Origin: Oleispira sp963933055
GTDB taxonomy: Bacteria; Pseudomonadota; Gammaproteobacteria; Pseudomonadales; Oceanobacteraceae
Direction of reading: 5' to 3'
NCBI GenBank assembly: GCA_963933055.1
Contig: CAWVSY010000037.1
Location: 1 to 37,189, forward strand
Length of the DNA stretch: 37,189 nt
Both the position numbers and the translations under genes were made by a program. The notes under the pieces are model-generated. The model had not been told where the DNA came from, searched no databases, and was given only the letters and a program-made list of their open reading frames with translations. Every line of letters starts with the position of its first letter. Positions within the stretch are counted from its first letter, which is position 1. This document shows positions 1 to 8,353 of this stretch, piece after piece.

Positions 1-24
1 ATTATTTTCTGCTACACTCACTGC

Positions 25-1038
25 ATGCTAGATAAAAATGCTCAAAACCTAATTTCAAATACAGTGACGAATATTGATGCCCTAGCGGCTCATACTAAAG
101 CAAGCTCGGACCCATTACGCTTGAATATTTTACGTATTCTTGGTGAGGGTTCGTTTGGTGTTTTAGAGCTTTGCCAGTTGTTTGAAGTCAAGCAAAGCAG
201 CATGAGTCATCACTTAAAAATTTTGGCAAATGCAGGTTTGGTGACAACCAGACGTGAAGGTAATTCGATTTTTTATCGTCGCTCACTATTAAATGTTGCC
301 GCTGCAAGCCTTAATCCGACTTGGTTTGATCTAACTGAAATTTTATTTCGTACATTAGATAAATTAGCTGTTTCAGAAACGATTACTGAACGCTTACAGG
401 AGCTGTATCAAGAGCGAGCGAGAAATTCTCAAGAGTTTTTCACTAAGCACGCCGCCGAATTTCATGAAAAACAGGACTTAATTGCCTCTCATGAGCAATA
501 CGGTGAAACCTTAGAAGATTTAGTGGCTACGCTGAATTTACAGCAAACGCGTACGGCATTAGAGATTGGCCCGGGTGAAGGCGCTCTTTTACCTGCACTT
601 AGTAAACGTTTTCAGCACGTCATCGGCTTAGATGTATCAGAAGCCATGCTAAAAAAAGCACGCTTAAAAGTAGCTGATCAGAATTTAGAGAATATTGAGT
701 TAGTACATGGTGATTGCCAAGTCGCGCTAAATCAAGCGATAGAGGCAGACTTAGTTACCTGCAATATGGTATTGCATCATGTGCCAGCACCAAAAGAAAT
801 CTTTAACCACAGCGCTCAATTATTAAAGCCAGGTGGTTGTTTATTAATTACTGATTTATGCGCTCACGATCAAACTTGGGCGCGTGAATCTTGTGGTGAC
901 CTGTGGTTAGGGTTTGCTCCTGAAGATTTAACCAGCTGGGCCAAAGAAGCTCTGCTAATAGAAGAGCAAACACAGTTTTTAGCTTTACGAAATGGATTCC
1001 AAATCCAGTTCAGAACATTCCGTCGCGCTGAAGCATAA
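25..1038 (+). CDS. sahR: ArsR-family regulator fused to SAM methyltransferase domain (SahR-like)
   Basis: A two-domain protein of 337 residues. Residues about 20-105 form an ArsR winged helix with the recognition-helix pattern SSMSHHLKILANAGLV. Residues about 135-337 form a class I methyltransferase-like domain with the SAM/SAH-binding loop LEIGPGEGALLPAL at about 177-190 and NMVLHHV near 250. Known family: SahR, an S-adenosylhomocysteine-responsive repressor of methionine-cycle genes in Proteobacteria. The fusion and its position 33 bases ahead of metK fit that family exactly. It probably represses metK and ahcY when SAH is low; this is inferred from the family. The frame is open back to base 1, so a start outside the window cannot be excluded, but the ATG at 25 gives a normal N-terminus. 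A small-molecule methyltransferase activity cannot be ruled out. Confidence 0.85.
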   Translation: MLDKNAQNLISNTVTNIDALAAHTKASSDPLRLNILRILGEGSFGVLELCQLFEVKQSSMSHHLKILANAGLVTTRREGNSIFYRRSLLNVAAASLNPTWFDLTEILFRTLDKLAVSETITERLQELYQERARNSQEFFTKHAAEFHEKQDLIASHEQYGETLEDLVATLNLQQTRTALEIGPGEGALLPALSKRFQHVIGLDVSEAMLKKARLKVADQNLENIELVHGDCQVALNQAIEADLVTCNMVLHHVPAPKEIFNHSAQLLKPGGCLLITDLCAHDQTWARESCGDLWLGFAPEDLTSWAKEALLIEEQTQFLALRNGFQIQFRTFRRAEA

Positions 1039-1061
1039 GGCCTCAGCTACTATCTCAAATA

Positions 1062-1066
1062 GGAGA
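1062..1066 (+). promoter_or_regulatory. Ribosome binding site of metK
   Basis: AGGAG lies six bases before the metK ATG in the short gap after the SahR-like gene. It is a textbook Shine-Dalgarno sequence that fixes the metK start. The 33-base gap shows no terminator or obvious promoter, so the regulator and metK are probably transcribed together. Confidence 0.75.
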
Positions 1067-1071
1067 CACTA

Positions 1072-2298
1072 ATGAGCGAATATTCGATTTTTACTTCTGA
1101 GTCAGTTTCAGAAGGACACCCAGACAAGGTAGCCGATCAGATTTCTGATGCGGTTCTGGATGCCATTATTGCCCGAGACCCGCATGCGCGTGTTGCCGTA
1201 GAAACGTTGGTTAAAACGGGCATGGCCGTGGTTGCTGGTGAAGTAACAACATCTTGTTATGTCGACCTTGAAGACATCGTTCGTGATGTAATCACAGGTA
1301 TTGGTTATAACAGCTCTGAAGTTGGCTTTGATGGCGCAACGTGTGCTGTTCTAAACGGTATTGGCAAGCAGTCTGTGGATATCAACCAAGGTGTTGACCG
1401 TGCTAAGCCTGAAGATCAAGGCGCGGGTGACCAAGGTTTGATGTTTGGTTATGCCACTAATGAAACCGAGTCGTTGATGCCTGCTCCTGTTTATTACGCG
1501 CATTTATTGGTTCAGCGCCAATCTGAATTGCGTCGTAACGGCACCCTTCCTTGGTTGCGCCCTGATGCAAAGTCTCAGGTAACGATCAACTATGAAGGCG
1601 AGCACCCTGTTGTTGATGCGGTCGTTCTTTCCACTCAGCACAACCCAGATATCACTCTTGAAGACCTTCGCAAAGAAGTTTTAGAGCACATCATTAAGCC
1701 GGTATTGCCAGCAGAATGGTTAACCGAAGATACGCTTTACCACATCAACCCAACCGGCAATTTCGTGATTGGCGGCCCGGTTGGTGATGCTGGCCTTACC
1801 GGTCGTAAGATTATCGTTGATACGTATGGCGGCATGGCTCGTCACGGTGGTGGTGCTTTCTCGGGTAAAGATCCTTCAAAAGTAGATCGCTCTGCGGCTT
1901 ACATGGGTCGTTATGTAGCGAAGAATATCGTTGCCGCTGAATTGGCTGAACGTTGTGAGATTCAAGTATCTTATGCGATTGGTGTTGCTCAACCAACGTC
2001 GATTTCTGTGAATACTTTTGGTACCGGCAAGCTGGGTGCTGGAAAAGAGGGCGATATCGCATTAGCAAAAGTGATTCGTGAAGTTTTCGACTTACGTCCA
2101 TACGCGATTCAAAATCAGCTAGAATTATTGAACCCTATGTATCAGATCACCGCGGCTTATGGTCACTTTGGTCGCGAGCCATTTGAACATACCTACGAAT
2201 ATGAAGATCGTGGTGAGAAGAAGTCTAAGACTTTTACGGCCTTCACTTGGGAACGTACTGACAAAATTGATGCACTGAAAGCTGCAGCAAACGTTTAA
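1072..2298 (+). CDS. metK: S-adenosylmethionine synthetase
   Basis: Makes SAM from methionine and ATP in the cytosol. The 408-residue protein carries all family signatures: GHPDKVADQISDAVLD near the N-terminus (His/Asp for ATP and Mg), GAGDQGLMFGYA at 117-128, and the P-loop-like GGGAFSGKDPSKVDRSAAY at about 260. It is slightly longer than the roughly 384-396 residues usual in E. coli and Pseudomonas. The extra length is mostly in the middle and C-terminal loops. It sits between the SahR-like regulator and ahcY, so synthesis of SAM and disposal of its product SAH are linked. Codon use is that of a well-expressed housekeeping gene. Confidence 0.97.
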   Translation: MSEYSIFTSESVSEGHPDKVADQISDAVLDAIIARDPHARVAVETLVKTGMAVVAGEVTTSCYVDLEDIVRDVITGIGYNSSEVGFDGATCAVLNGIGKQSVDINQGVDRAKPEDQGAGDQGLMFGYATNETESLMPAPVYYAHLLVQRQSELRRNGTLPWLRPDAKSQVTINYEGEHPVVDAVVLSTQHNPDITLEDLRKEVLEHIIKPVLPAEWLTEDTLYHINPTGNFVIGGPVGDAGLTGRKIIVDTYGGMARHGGGAFSGKDPSKVDRSAAYMGRYVAKNIVAAELAERCEIQVSYAIGVAQPTSISVNTFGTGKLGAGKEGDIALAKVIREVFDLRPYAIQNQLELLNPMYQITAAYGHFGREPFEHTYEYEDRGEKKSKTFTAFTWERTDKIDALKAAANV

Positions 2299-2347
2299 TT
2301 AAAAGTAACTATTTAGATAATTAAAATTTAAATGCACAAGATCCATT

Positions 2348-2440
2348 ATTGGGTATTTGTGAAGCAAATATGCGAGGCATGGATGCCGATCTAAGGCTAC
2401 AGGGAAGTATTTACGCCGTTTTGTGGAATAAATACCCAAT
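2348..2440 (+). promoter_or_regulatory. Structured element in the metK-ahcY intergenic region
   Basis: Bases 2348-2360 pair with 2428-2440: 11 Watson-Crick pairs (ATTGGGTATTT with AAATACCCAAT), one G-U and one further A-U. They enclose a 67-base interior. Inside are a small GGCA-TGGA-TGCC hairpin (2377-2388) and a GGC...GCC pair (2395-2397 with 2415-2417) around CTACAGGGAAGTATTTACG. From memory, a core of the form CATGGATG...CTACAGGGA.GTA.TTAC.GCGT recurs between genes in many Pseudomonas- and Marinobacter-like genomes, so this may be a dispersed repeat rather than a riboswitch. It does not match the SAH riboswitch consensus as I know it. It ends 67 bases before the ahcY start and could alter ahcY expression or metK mRNA 3' stability. 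Confidence 0.5.
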
Positions 2441-2507
2441 CATGTATCGATTTAATAACTTACTGAATAGTTAAAAAACAGTATTAATAGAATTTAAGAG
2501 ACAGAAT

Positions 2508-3905
2508 ATGACTACCTTTACAGATTATAGTGTTGCCGCAAAAACCCCAGAAGCCTTCAAAGCAGATGCTGAATGGGGCCGCATGGAAATTGATATCGCT
2601 GAAGGTGAAATGCCGGCATTGATGGCATTGCGTGCTAAGTATAAAAAAGCACAACCTTTAGCCGGTGCTAAGATCATGGGTTGTATCCACATGACAATCC
2701 AGACGGCTGTTTTGATTGAAACCCTAGTCGACCTTGGTGCTGAAGTTCGCTGGTCTTCTTGCAACATTTTCTCGACTCAAGACCACGCTGCTGCTGCTGT
2801 TGCTGCTGCTGGCGTTCCTGTTTTTGCTTGGAAAGGCGAAACTGACGAAGAATTCTTGTGGTGTATTGAACAGACTATTTTAGCCGAAACGGGTTCTGAT
2901 AAAGTTTGGGACGCTAACATCATTCTTGATGATGGTGGTGACTTGACTGAAATGGTGCATAACAAGTTCCCTCAAATGCTGCCTGCTATCCACGGTATTT
3001 CTGAAGAAACGACTACGGGTGTTCATCGCTTATTAGAAATGATGGAAAAAGGCGAACTTAAGGTTCCAGCCATCAACGTAAACGATGCCGTTACTAAATC
3101 TAAGAATGATAACAAGTACGGCTGTCGTCATTCTTTGAACGATGCCATCAAGCGTGGTACTGACCACCTTCTTGCAGGTAAGAAAGCTTTGGTTATCGGT
3201 TATGGTGACGTAGGCAAAGGTTCTGCTCAATCGTTAAACCAAGAAGGCATGATTGTTCGTGTTTCTGAAATCGATCCAATCTGTGCAATGCAAGCCTGCA
3301 TGGACGGCTTTGAAGTAGTTTCTCCTTACATCGACGGTATCAATACTGGCACAATGGAAGGCATCAACAAAGATCTTCTATCTAAGACTGATTTGATTGT
3401 TACGACGACAGGTAACGCCAACGTATGTGATAAGAACATGCTTCAGGCTCTTAAGTCTGGCGCGGTTGTTAGCAACATTGGTCACTTCGATAACGAAATC
3501 GATACGGCGTTCATGCGTGAGAACTGGGAGTGGTTAGAAGTTAAACCACAGGTTCACAAGGTAATCCGTGGCGAAGGCAACGATCATTTGATCCTTCTTT
3601 CAGAAGGCCGCTTGGTTAACCTAGGCAACGCAACGGGTCACCCAAGCCGTATCATGGATGGCTCTTTCGCTAACCAGGTATTGGCTCAGATGTACCTTTG
3701 GGATGCTAAATTTGCTGACCTTTCTGAAGCTGAAAAAGCTGAAAACATCTACGTTAAAGTACTTCCTAAGAAGCTAGACGAAGAAGTAGCGGCTGACATG
3801 GTTGCGGGTTTTGGTGGCGTTTTGACGACCCTTACTAAAGAGCAAGCAGAGTACATCAACGTTCCTGTTGAAGGCCCATATAAGCCAGAGTCTTATAAGT
3901 ATTAA
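2508..3905 (+). CDS. ahcY: S-adenosylhomocysteine hydrolase
   Basis: Hydrolyses SAH to adenosine and homocysteine, removing the product inhibitor of methyltransferases. The 465-residue protein has the N-terminal substrate domain (GCIHMTIQTAVLIETL, with SSCNIFSTQDHAAAA following), the NAD-binding glycine loop GYGDVGKGSA at about 231-240, the late motif GHPSRIMDGSFANQV, and the conserved C-terminal Tyr/Lys tail ending YKY that reaches into the partner subunit. Length fits the proteobacterial form. The ATG at 2508 is preceded by AAGAGA. It follows metK by 209 bases and ends at a strong terminator. In Pseudomonas metF follows ahcY; here metF is absent and the polysaccharide island begins instead. 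Confidence 0.97.
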   Translation: MTTFTDYSVAAKTPEAFKADAEWGRMEIDIAEGEMPALMALRAKYKKAQPLAGAKIMGCIHMTIQTAVLIETLVDLGAEVRWSSCNIFSTQDHAAAAVAAAGVPVFAWKGETDEEFLWCIEQTILAETGSDKVWDANIILDDGGDLTEMVHNKFPQMLPAIHGISEETTTGVHRLLEMMEKGELKVPAINVNDAVTKSKNDNKYGCRHSLNDAIKRGTDHLLAGKKALVIGYGDVGKGSAQSLNQEGMIVRVSEIDPICAMQACMDGFEVVSPYIDGINTGTMEGINKDLLSKTDLIVTTTGNANVCDKNMLQALKSGAVVSNIGHFDNEIDTAFMRENWEWLEVKPQVHKVIRGEGNDHLILLSEGRLVNLGNATGHPSRIMDGSFANQVLAQMYLWDAKFADLSEAEKAENIYVKVLPKKLDEEVAADMVAGFGGVLTTLTKEQAEYINVPVEGPYKPESYKY

Positions 3906-3911
3906 GGGGGT

Positions 3912-3932
3912 GAGCCTACCTTAAGTAGGCTC
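3912..3932 (+). other. Stem-loop just after ahcY
   Basis: GAGCCTAC (3912-3919) pairs perfectly with GTAGGCTC (3925-3932) around a CTTAA loop. No T-run follows, so it is not itself a standard terminator. It lies seven bases after the ahcY stop codon and could protect the mRNA 3' end or assist the terminator downstream. Confidence 0.55.
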
Positions 3933-3949
3933 TAAGATAATTGACATAG

Positions 3950-3982
3950 AGGCAGCCCGATTTTATTGGCCTGCCTTTTTTT
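3950..3982 (+). terminator. Intrinsic terminator of the metK-ahcY unit
   Basis: AGGCAG (3950-3955) pairs with CTGCCT (3971-3976), with two further C-G pairs possible inside. The downstream arm runs into seven T residues (3976-3982). It is placed 45 bases after ahcY and marks the boundary between the methionine-cycle block and the polysaccharide island. Confidence 0.8.
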
Positions 3983-4109
3983 CCATGAATTGCTCAGCAA
4001 TAAGACCATAGAAATCACTAGACTTTAATAGAACTAGGATTCAATGGCTCACAGTTCCCGAATATGTTAATTTGTAACCTATCCTGTCTGATTAATTCGT
4101 AGGCCTAAT

Positions 4110-4952
4110 GTGAAATTTAGACGCATCAAAAAAATATTTTCTCGAGATAAATATGCAACACCTGCCTATGATTTATCTAATGAAAATACCCCTTTAGACT
4201 TGATTTATTCTGATTTTAAGGGTGATATTGCCATAGTACCGATAGAGAATTGTCGGTCATACATGCTTGGTTTTACAACGGAAGGGAATCCTTTCATTAA
4301 AACATTGAAAGAATATTCCAAAAATAAATCACATTATTTGGGCTCCACTTTAGAAAAATATTATAATAATTACTGTCCTAAATCCATGCAGGAAGTACTA
4401 AAAAGTAGCGATAATAAATTAAATAATTACCACCCTATGGCAACAGTACTACCTTGGAGTACATTGACTCCCGAGGAAAAGTTACCCAGAACTTGTGTTA
4501 ATGTATCCGCTCAAAACCTCTTATCAAAAGAAGCGTACAAATTAGGTTTATCTGAGAAAGATAGCTATGGCTGGCAGTTTTTTGGCCCTGTATCAAAGAG
4601 CTTAGGCTTACAGGAATATCAGCGCCTAGTCACTACATACAATAGTATAAAAGTGAATGGCTATAAGCCCTTGGAACATGGCCATATAGATGGTCACTTT
4701 TTAATTTCCGACGATACTTGGGTATGGGTAAGCTATGGAGGAAAGCATCGATTTGCCTCTCTTGCAGCCTTAAATCTAAAACATCTTCCAGTCGCTCTTA
4801 AATCAAAATCGTCTGCATTATTTATTCGCCGTGCAGAAGTAGAATCATGGCCAAATGTTAAGAACGGTCTTTTTTCAAAGAGTGATGCTCTCAATATTTT
4901 TGACCACACACTAAAAGGAAACTCTTATCACTCATTAACCATTAACAAATAA
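4110..4952 (+). CDS. ParB/sulfiredoxin-fold-like protein of polysaccharide island
   Basis: A 280-residue protein of unknown function, first in a five-gene + operon. The N-terminus is short and basic (MKFRRIKKIF). Residues 188-228 contain DGHFLIS, a short aromatic strand, then GGKHRFASLAALNLKHLPV. This is the G-x-HR-x-x-A-x-x-x-L-x-x-x-x-x-PV pattern of ParB-like/sulfiredoxin-fold nucleotide-binding domains, several of which are kinases or nucleases. The rest is not recognisable. The start is inferred: GTG at 4110 gives the full N-terminus, since the overlapping ATG at 4108 is immediately followed by TGA. No good ribosome site is visible. Proteins with this HR pattern are sometimes found in capsule and LPS clusters, so a role in glycan or lipid phosphorylation is possible but not shown. 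Confidence 0.6.
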   Translation: MKFRRIKKIFSRDKYATPAYDLSNENTPLDLIYSDFKGDIAIVPIENCRSYMLGFTTEGNPFIKTLKEYSKNKSHYLGSTLEKYYNNYCPKSMQEVLKSSDNKLNNYHPMATVLPWSTLTPEEKLPRTCVNVSAQNLLSKEAYKLGLSEKDSYGWQFFGPVSKSLGLQEYQRLVTTYNSIKVNGYKPLEHGHIDGHFLISDDTWVWVSYGGKHRFASLAALNLKHLPVALKSKSSALFIRRAEVESWPNVKNGLFSKSDALNIFDHTLKGNSYHSLTINK

Positions 4953-4979
4953 CAGTTTTTATAAGGAACTAGTATCATA

Positions 4980-5675
4980 ATGAAGATTTCAGCCTTCCAA
5001 ATTATGGATGAAGAGTCTCAATCATTTCTCACAACGAGGTATAGTGAATTAGTTCAACAATTCTCTTTAAATACTATATTAATAAACCACAAACCATCTT
5101 TGGTTGGAGTTTTACATGACTCTGATTTGGTTATTAAATTCATTAAAGCTAGAAGCTGGCACGAGTACCTTAAACTCATATGGAATCACAGCCGAGTAAC
5201 AAAAGAAGTAAAGGGTACTGAGATACTAGAAGATCTAGGCCTAAATGTTCCTGTAATTCATCAGGTAGGATATGGTGTAATTCCTAGCTCAAGGTATGAC
5301 TACCTTGGTTACTATATTATGGAGAATCTCACATTATCAGGGTATCAAGAGCTGTCTAAATTAATAAAAGATGGAGGGATTGATCTCATAATGAGAAAGA
5401 AAGTTATGAAAGCCGTTTATGAAGGGTTAAAACTCATGAGGGATAACCACATTGTGTTTTCAGACTTCCATTTAGATAATGTATTTGCAAATAATCAGGG
5501 AAAAATAACATGGATAGATGCAGGAGTCACAACCTACCATAAATTAAATAAGGTTAAATTCAAAAAGAAGTATGATCACTCTATTACTCGCTTCATAGCT
5601 TACAGTAATGATCGCGGGAATACTCTGTTTGATGAAGAAACCGCCATGTTCAATAGTTTATTATTACAGAGTTAA
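4980..5675 (+). CDS. Lipopolysaccharide kinase-like protein (InaA/WaaP/KdkA type)
   Basis: A 231-residue protein with a compact protein-kinase fold. Visible landmarks are a lysine in VIKF (53) as the likely ATP-binding Lys, the catalytic loop SDFHLDN (161-167; Asp162 as base, Asn167 as metal ligand), and IDAG (179-182) in place of DFG. Family knowledge: small kinases of this type phosphorylate LPS core sugars (heptose or Kdo) at the inner membrane face. It has a good ribosome site (AAGGA, 13 bases upstream) and lies 27 bases after the ParB-like gene. The His of the usual HxD is Ser161 here. The substrate is unknown; Kdo or heptose phosphorylation is an inference from the LPS context. Confidence 0.7.
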   Translation: MKISAFQIMDEESQSFLTTRYSELVQQFSLNTILINHKPSLVGVLHDSDLVIKFIKARSWHEYLKLIWNHSRVTKEVKGTEILEDLGLNVPVIHQVGYGVIPSSRYDYLGYYIMENLTLSGYQELSKLIKDGGIDLIMRKKVMKAVYEGLKLMRDNHIVFSDFHLDNVFANNQGKITWIDAGVTTYHKLNKVKFKKKYDHSITRFIAYSNDRGNTLFDEETAMFNSLLLQS

Positions 5676-5802
5676 AATCCCAAAAATATTTTTTCCTAAA
5701 CAGAGCCAATGGCTACTTTTTATACTCACTACAATCTCAATCAGTACTCTGCATGGGTTTAAGTGTATTATTAAACTCTCAATTTATTTACATCAATATA
5801 TT

Positions 5803-6855
5803 ATGACTTCCAACTCTGTCTATTATGCCTCAACGATCTTACATCTCTACGCTGCTGCTTCTATAGCTCTAGGCCGTAAAAATGAAAAAGCTCACATCAT
5901 TTTTATAGATCAGCCAGAAGACAAAGATTATCCCTTGTACTCAATTGTTAAAAATTGGGAATCATCTCCTTTTTCAACTGTAAACCTGCTTCCTGGGCGC
6001 TTCAAGGGGACCATTAATAAGCTAAAAAAACGTAAGCAGCTATTTAAAAATCTTGAAACTATCATCACTGATTTAAAACCTAGTAACATTTTCATTGGCA
6101 ATGATAGGCGAATCGAATTTCAATTCTCTATGCACATAACAGAAAGATTGAATTTAAATACCGAAGGTCACTACATGGATGAGGGGACTTTTACTTATGT
6201 AGGCCGAAAAGCTTCTTCAAGCTTCAGTGACGCAATTATTGACAATTGGCTAAAGAAACTCAGCTACGGCTTATGGTGGAAAAATCCGAAAACGGTTGGT
6301 GAGTCTTCCTGGATAAGAACCATTCATGTTGCTTTTCCTGCGTTGATTGATCAGCGCTTAAGAAAAAAGATCATAGAGCCTCTGGATAATAATGCTTTTA
6401 CATCCGAAAAAATGTTGCAGCTATCAACAGACATATTGACATTTTATGCCTTCGATAGTCATAAAATCAGCAATTTAGATGCGCTATTCACACTACCTCA
6501 TGAGTCGCTATTCACTAACAACTGTGATTATAGGGATCAAATATTATCTCAGTTAAAAGACTTAACAAACCAAGGCCTTAACGTCGCAGCAAAGTATCAT
6601 CCGAGGAACAGCAGTCCTGATGTATTAGATCTTGCCACTGCTGGGGTCGAATTGATTCCTGCTGGAATAAGCTTCGAGGCCATACTCCCCTTATTACCAA
6701 AAAAGACACATATCGTGGGTGATTTATCTTCAACCCTGCTAATTGCCCGCTGGCTAAGGCCCGAACTCAAAGTTACCTCTGTTTATAGTGATGAAGGTAA
6801 TCCAGAATTTCATAAATTGTTTCGTGCTCTGAATATCACTATTAAAAAAGTATAA
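5803..6855 (+). CDS. Polysialyltransferase-like GT-B glycosyltransferase (GT52/POLYST type)
   Basis: About 350 residues. The N-terminus NSVYYASTILHLYAAASIAL and the C-terminal half with AAKYHPRNSS, a P-x-G-x-S-x-E stretch and GDLSSTLLIARWL match the capsular alpha-2,8-polysialyltransferase/GT52 pattern: a HPR donor-phosphate motif followed by a Ser-Ser motif. These enzymes use CMP-sialic acid or similar. The frame stays open back to 5608, overlapping the kinase gene. I choose ATG 5803 because the upstream stretch looks non-family and hydrophobic by chance, though no ribosome site is clear and 127 bases are then left as a gap. The acceptor and true donor are unknown. CMP-Kdo or a nonulosonic acid are options, as no sialic acid synthesis genes are in the window. 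Confidence 0.65.
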   Translation: MTSNSVYYASTILHLYAAASIALGRKNEKAHIIFIDQPEDKDYPLYSIVKNWESSPFSTVNLLPGRFKGTINKLKKRKQLFKNLETIITDLKPSNIFIGNDRRIEFQFSMHITERLNLNTEGHYMDEGTFTYVGRKASSSFSDAIIDNWLKKLSYGLWWKNPKTVGESSWIRTIHVAFPALIDQRLRKKIIEPLDNNAFTSEKMLQLSTDILTFYAFDSHKISNLDALFTLPHESLFTNNCDYRDQILSQLKDLTNQGLNVAAKYHPRNSSPDVLDLATAGVELIPAGISFEAILPLLPKKTHIVGDLSSTLLIARWLRPELKVTSVYSDEGNPEFHKLFRALNITIKKV

Positions 6856-6942
6856 GCTTCATAAATTCCTTAAAAATAATTAAAATGTTAATATTACTGT
6901 AAATTAACAGATTATTTGATTGTGTTTAACTAAGGCTATCCT

Positions 6943-7689
6943 ATGAAAGATACCGTAAAAATCATTTGCCTTAAGTGGGGCACGAAATACCCTGCGGAAT
7001 ACGTTAATCGCTTATATCGCATGACCAACAACCATCTCACTATCCCTTTTGAATTTTATTGTATTACTGATAACACCGATGGTTTGTACCCTGAAGTTAA
7101 TGTCCTTAATCTAGAAGTAGAAGAAGGTTTAAAAGGTTGGTGGTACAAGTTACAGCTATTTAAAAAAGATTTTTATGGGCTCTCCGGCCAAGCAATGTTT
7201 CTTGATTTAGACGTCGTAATAATCAATAACATTGATGCTCTTTTTGAAACGAACAAAAATGACTTTATGATCATCCGTGATCTAAAACCTGGGCTAATTT
7301 ACAACAGCTCAGTCTTCAAATTAGAACTTGGCAGCCAGCAACATGTATGGGAAGAATTTCTTGCAGATAAAGAAAGCATCATTTCAAGAATGCACGGTGA
7401 TCAAGACTGGATTTCTGAAGTTGTGAACGATGCTAAACTATGGCCAAAAAATCTGATCGTTTCCTTTAAAAATGAATGCAACGCTCGTAATAAAAACTCT
7501 TATGGTGCCCTAGGTAGACTTTTACGATCAAAAGGGTTCTTCCTACCAAAAGGTGAAGCCGTTCCCCCCAAAGAAGCCAAAATTGTATATTTTCATGGTA
7601 AACCAGACCCACATGATGTGGCAGAAACATCTTATGAAATGTGGAGAAAAGCGCCTTGGATTAAGAAAGAATGGGCTGCTAAAAAATGA
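6943..7689 (+). CDS. GT-A glycosyltransferase, GT8-like
   Basis: A 248-residue soluble protein starting VKIICLKWGTKYPAEYVNRLYRM, typical of a group of bacterial glycosyltransferases distantly related to family 8. The DxD-type metal/sugar-nucleotide motif is FLDLDVVI at about 86-93. HGDQDW near 144-149 and a C-terminal YFHGKPDPHD provide the expected His/Asp residues near the active site. It probably adds a hexose to the LPS core or a polysaccharide. ATG 6943 is preceded by AAGG. The 87-base AT-rich gap before it has no clear terminator, so it is probably in the same operon as its neighbours. Donor and linkage cannot be read from sequence. Confidence 0.7.
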   Translation: MKDTVKIICLKWGTKYPAEYVNRLYRMTNNHLTIPFEFYCITDNTDGLYPEVNVLNLEVEEGLKGWWYKLQLFKKDFYGLSGQAMFLDLDVVIINNIDALFETNKNDFMIIRDLKPGLIYNSSVFKLELGSQQHVWEEFLADKESIISRMHGDQDWISEVVNDAKLWPKNLIVSFKNECNARNKNSYGALGRLLRSKGFFLPKGEAVPPKEAKIVYFHGKPDPHDVAETSYEMWRKAPWIKKEWAAKK

Positions 7690-7738
7690 TCAGCTTGAAA
7701 TCCATAATATTCCTTCTTGAATAGTCTAAGGTCACGAA

Positions 7739-8308
7739 ATGAAAAGTATTATTGAATTATCAGATGACTTAATTATAGGTAAAGGGCGCGATCGTATTTG
7801 CTACGAACATCCCTATAACAAAAACCTATGTATTAAAATATCAATTAATAGTAACAAGCAGTCAAAACGTGAAGTTAGTTATTTTAAATTCCTAACCCAA
7901 AAGCAAGTTGATTTATCTAAAATCTCCATATTTCAAGGGTATGTTATAACGAATTTAGGTAAAGGCTATACATTTGATCTCATTAGAGATAAAAACGGTA
8001 ATGTTTCTAAAACATTACGAGAATGTCTAGAATCAAAAGCATTAACAATAGATAGCATACAATTTAAGATAAACGACTTAAAGGAATATCTTATGCAAAA
8101 TAAAATTTGTGTTAGAGATATTAGTCCTTCGAATATTAGCTGCCAAAGAACAACCAAAGGCATTAATTTATTCATTATTGATGGCGTTAGCAATGCGAAC
8201 ATAAACCCACTAACCATTAGGCTTCAGAGCCTAATTAACTCATCTATTAATAAAGCCTGGGAGGCACTTGATAGAAAACTAAAGCGTATCGATAAAACCA
8301 TAAATTAA
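7739..8308 (+). CDS. YrbL-family kinase-like protein
   Basis: 189 residues, close in pattern to E. coli YrbL (PhoP/PmrA-regulated protein). It opens with a glycine-rich loop IIGKGRDRICYEHP, then CIKIS (Lys33), REVSYF (Glu45), a catalytic loop VRDISPSN (125-132) and IDG (147-149). All core kinase residues are present, so activity is plausible, although no substrate is known for YrbL. AAGGT precedes the ATG. It is the last gene of the + operon and faces the convergent phosphotransferase gene across 45 AT-rich bases with no obvious terminator. Its frequent company with LPS genes suggests a lipid or glycan substrate, which is inference only. Confidence 0.75.
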   Translation: MKSIIELSDDLIIGKGRDRICYEHPYNKNLCIKISINSNKQSKREVSYFKFLTQKQVDLSKISIFQGYVITNLGKGYTFDLIRDKNGNVSKTLRECLESKALTIDSIQFKINDLKEYLMQNKICVRDISPSNISCQRTTKGINLFIIDGVSNANINPLTIRLQSLINSSINKAWEALDRKLKRIDKTIN

Positions 8309-8353
8309 AATAATATCTATTAAATATTTAGGATACGATATGATTTTTATCAC

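Noticed and set aside
2299..2507. SAH riboswitch upstream of ahcY
   Set aside because: The position is right, but the conserved core of the SAH riboswitch as I know it is not recognisable. The stem and CTACAGGGA-type core fit a dispersed intergenic element better.
2785..2812. GCT-rich run in ahcY as a microsatellite
   Set aside because: It encodes the conserved Ala-rich stretch after the STQDH motif and is interrupted by GTT; ordinary coding sequence.
3941..3964. TTGACA as a -35 box for the polysaccharide operon
   Set aside because: No acceptable -10 follows at 16-18 bases, and the sequence lies inside the ahcY terminator region.
3983..4109. RfaH/ops (JUMPstart) element ahead of the polysaccharide genes
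   Set aside because: No GGCGGTAG-like core was found here or before the other island operons.
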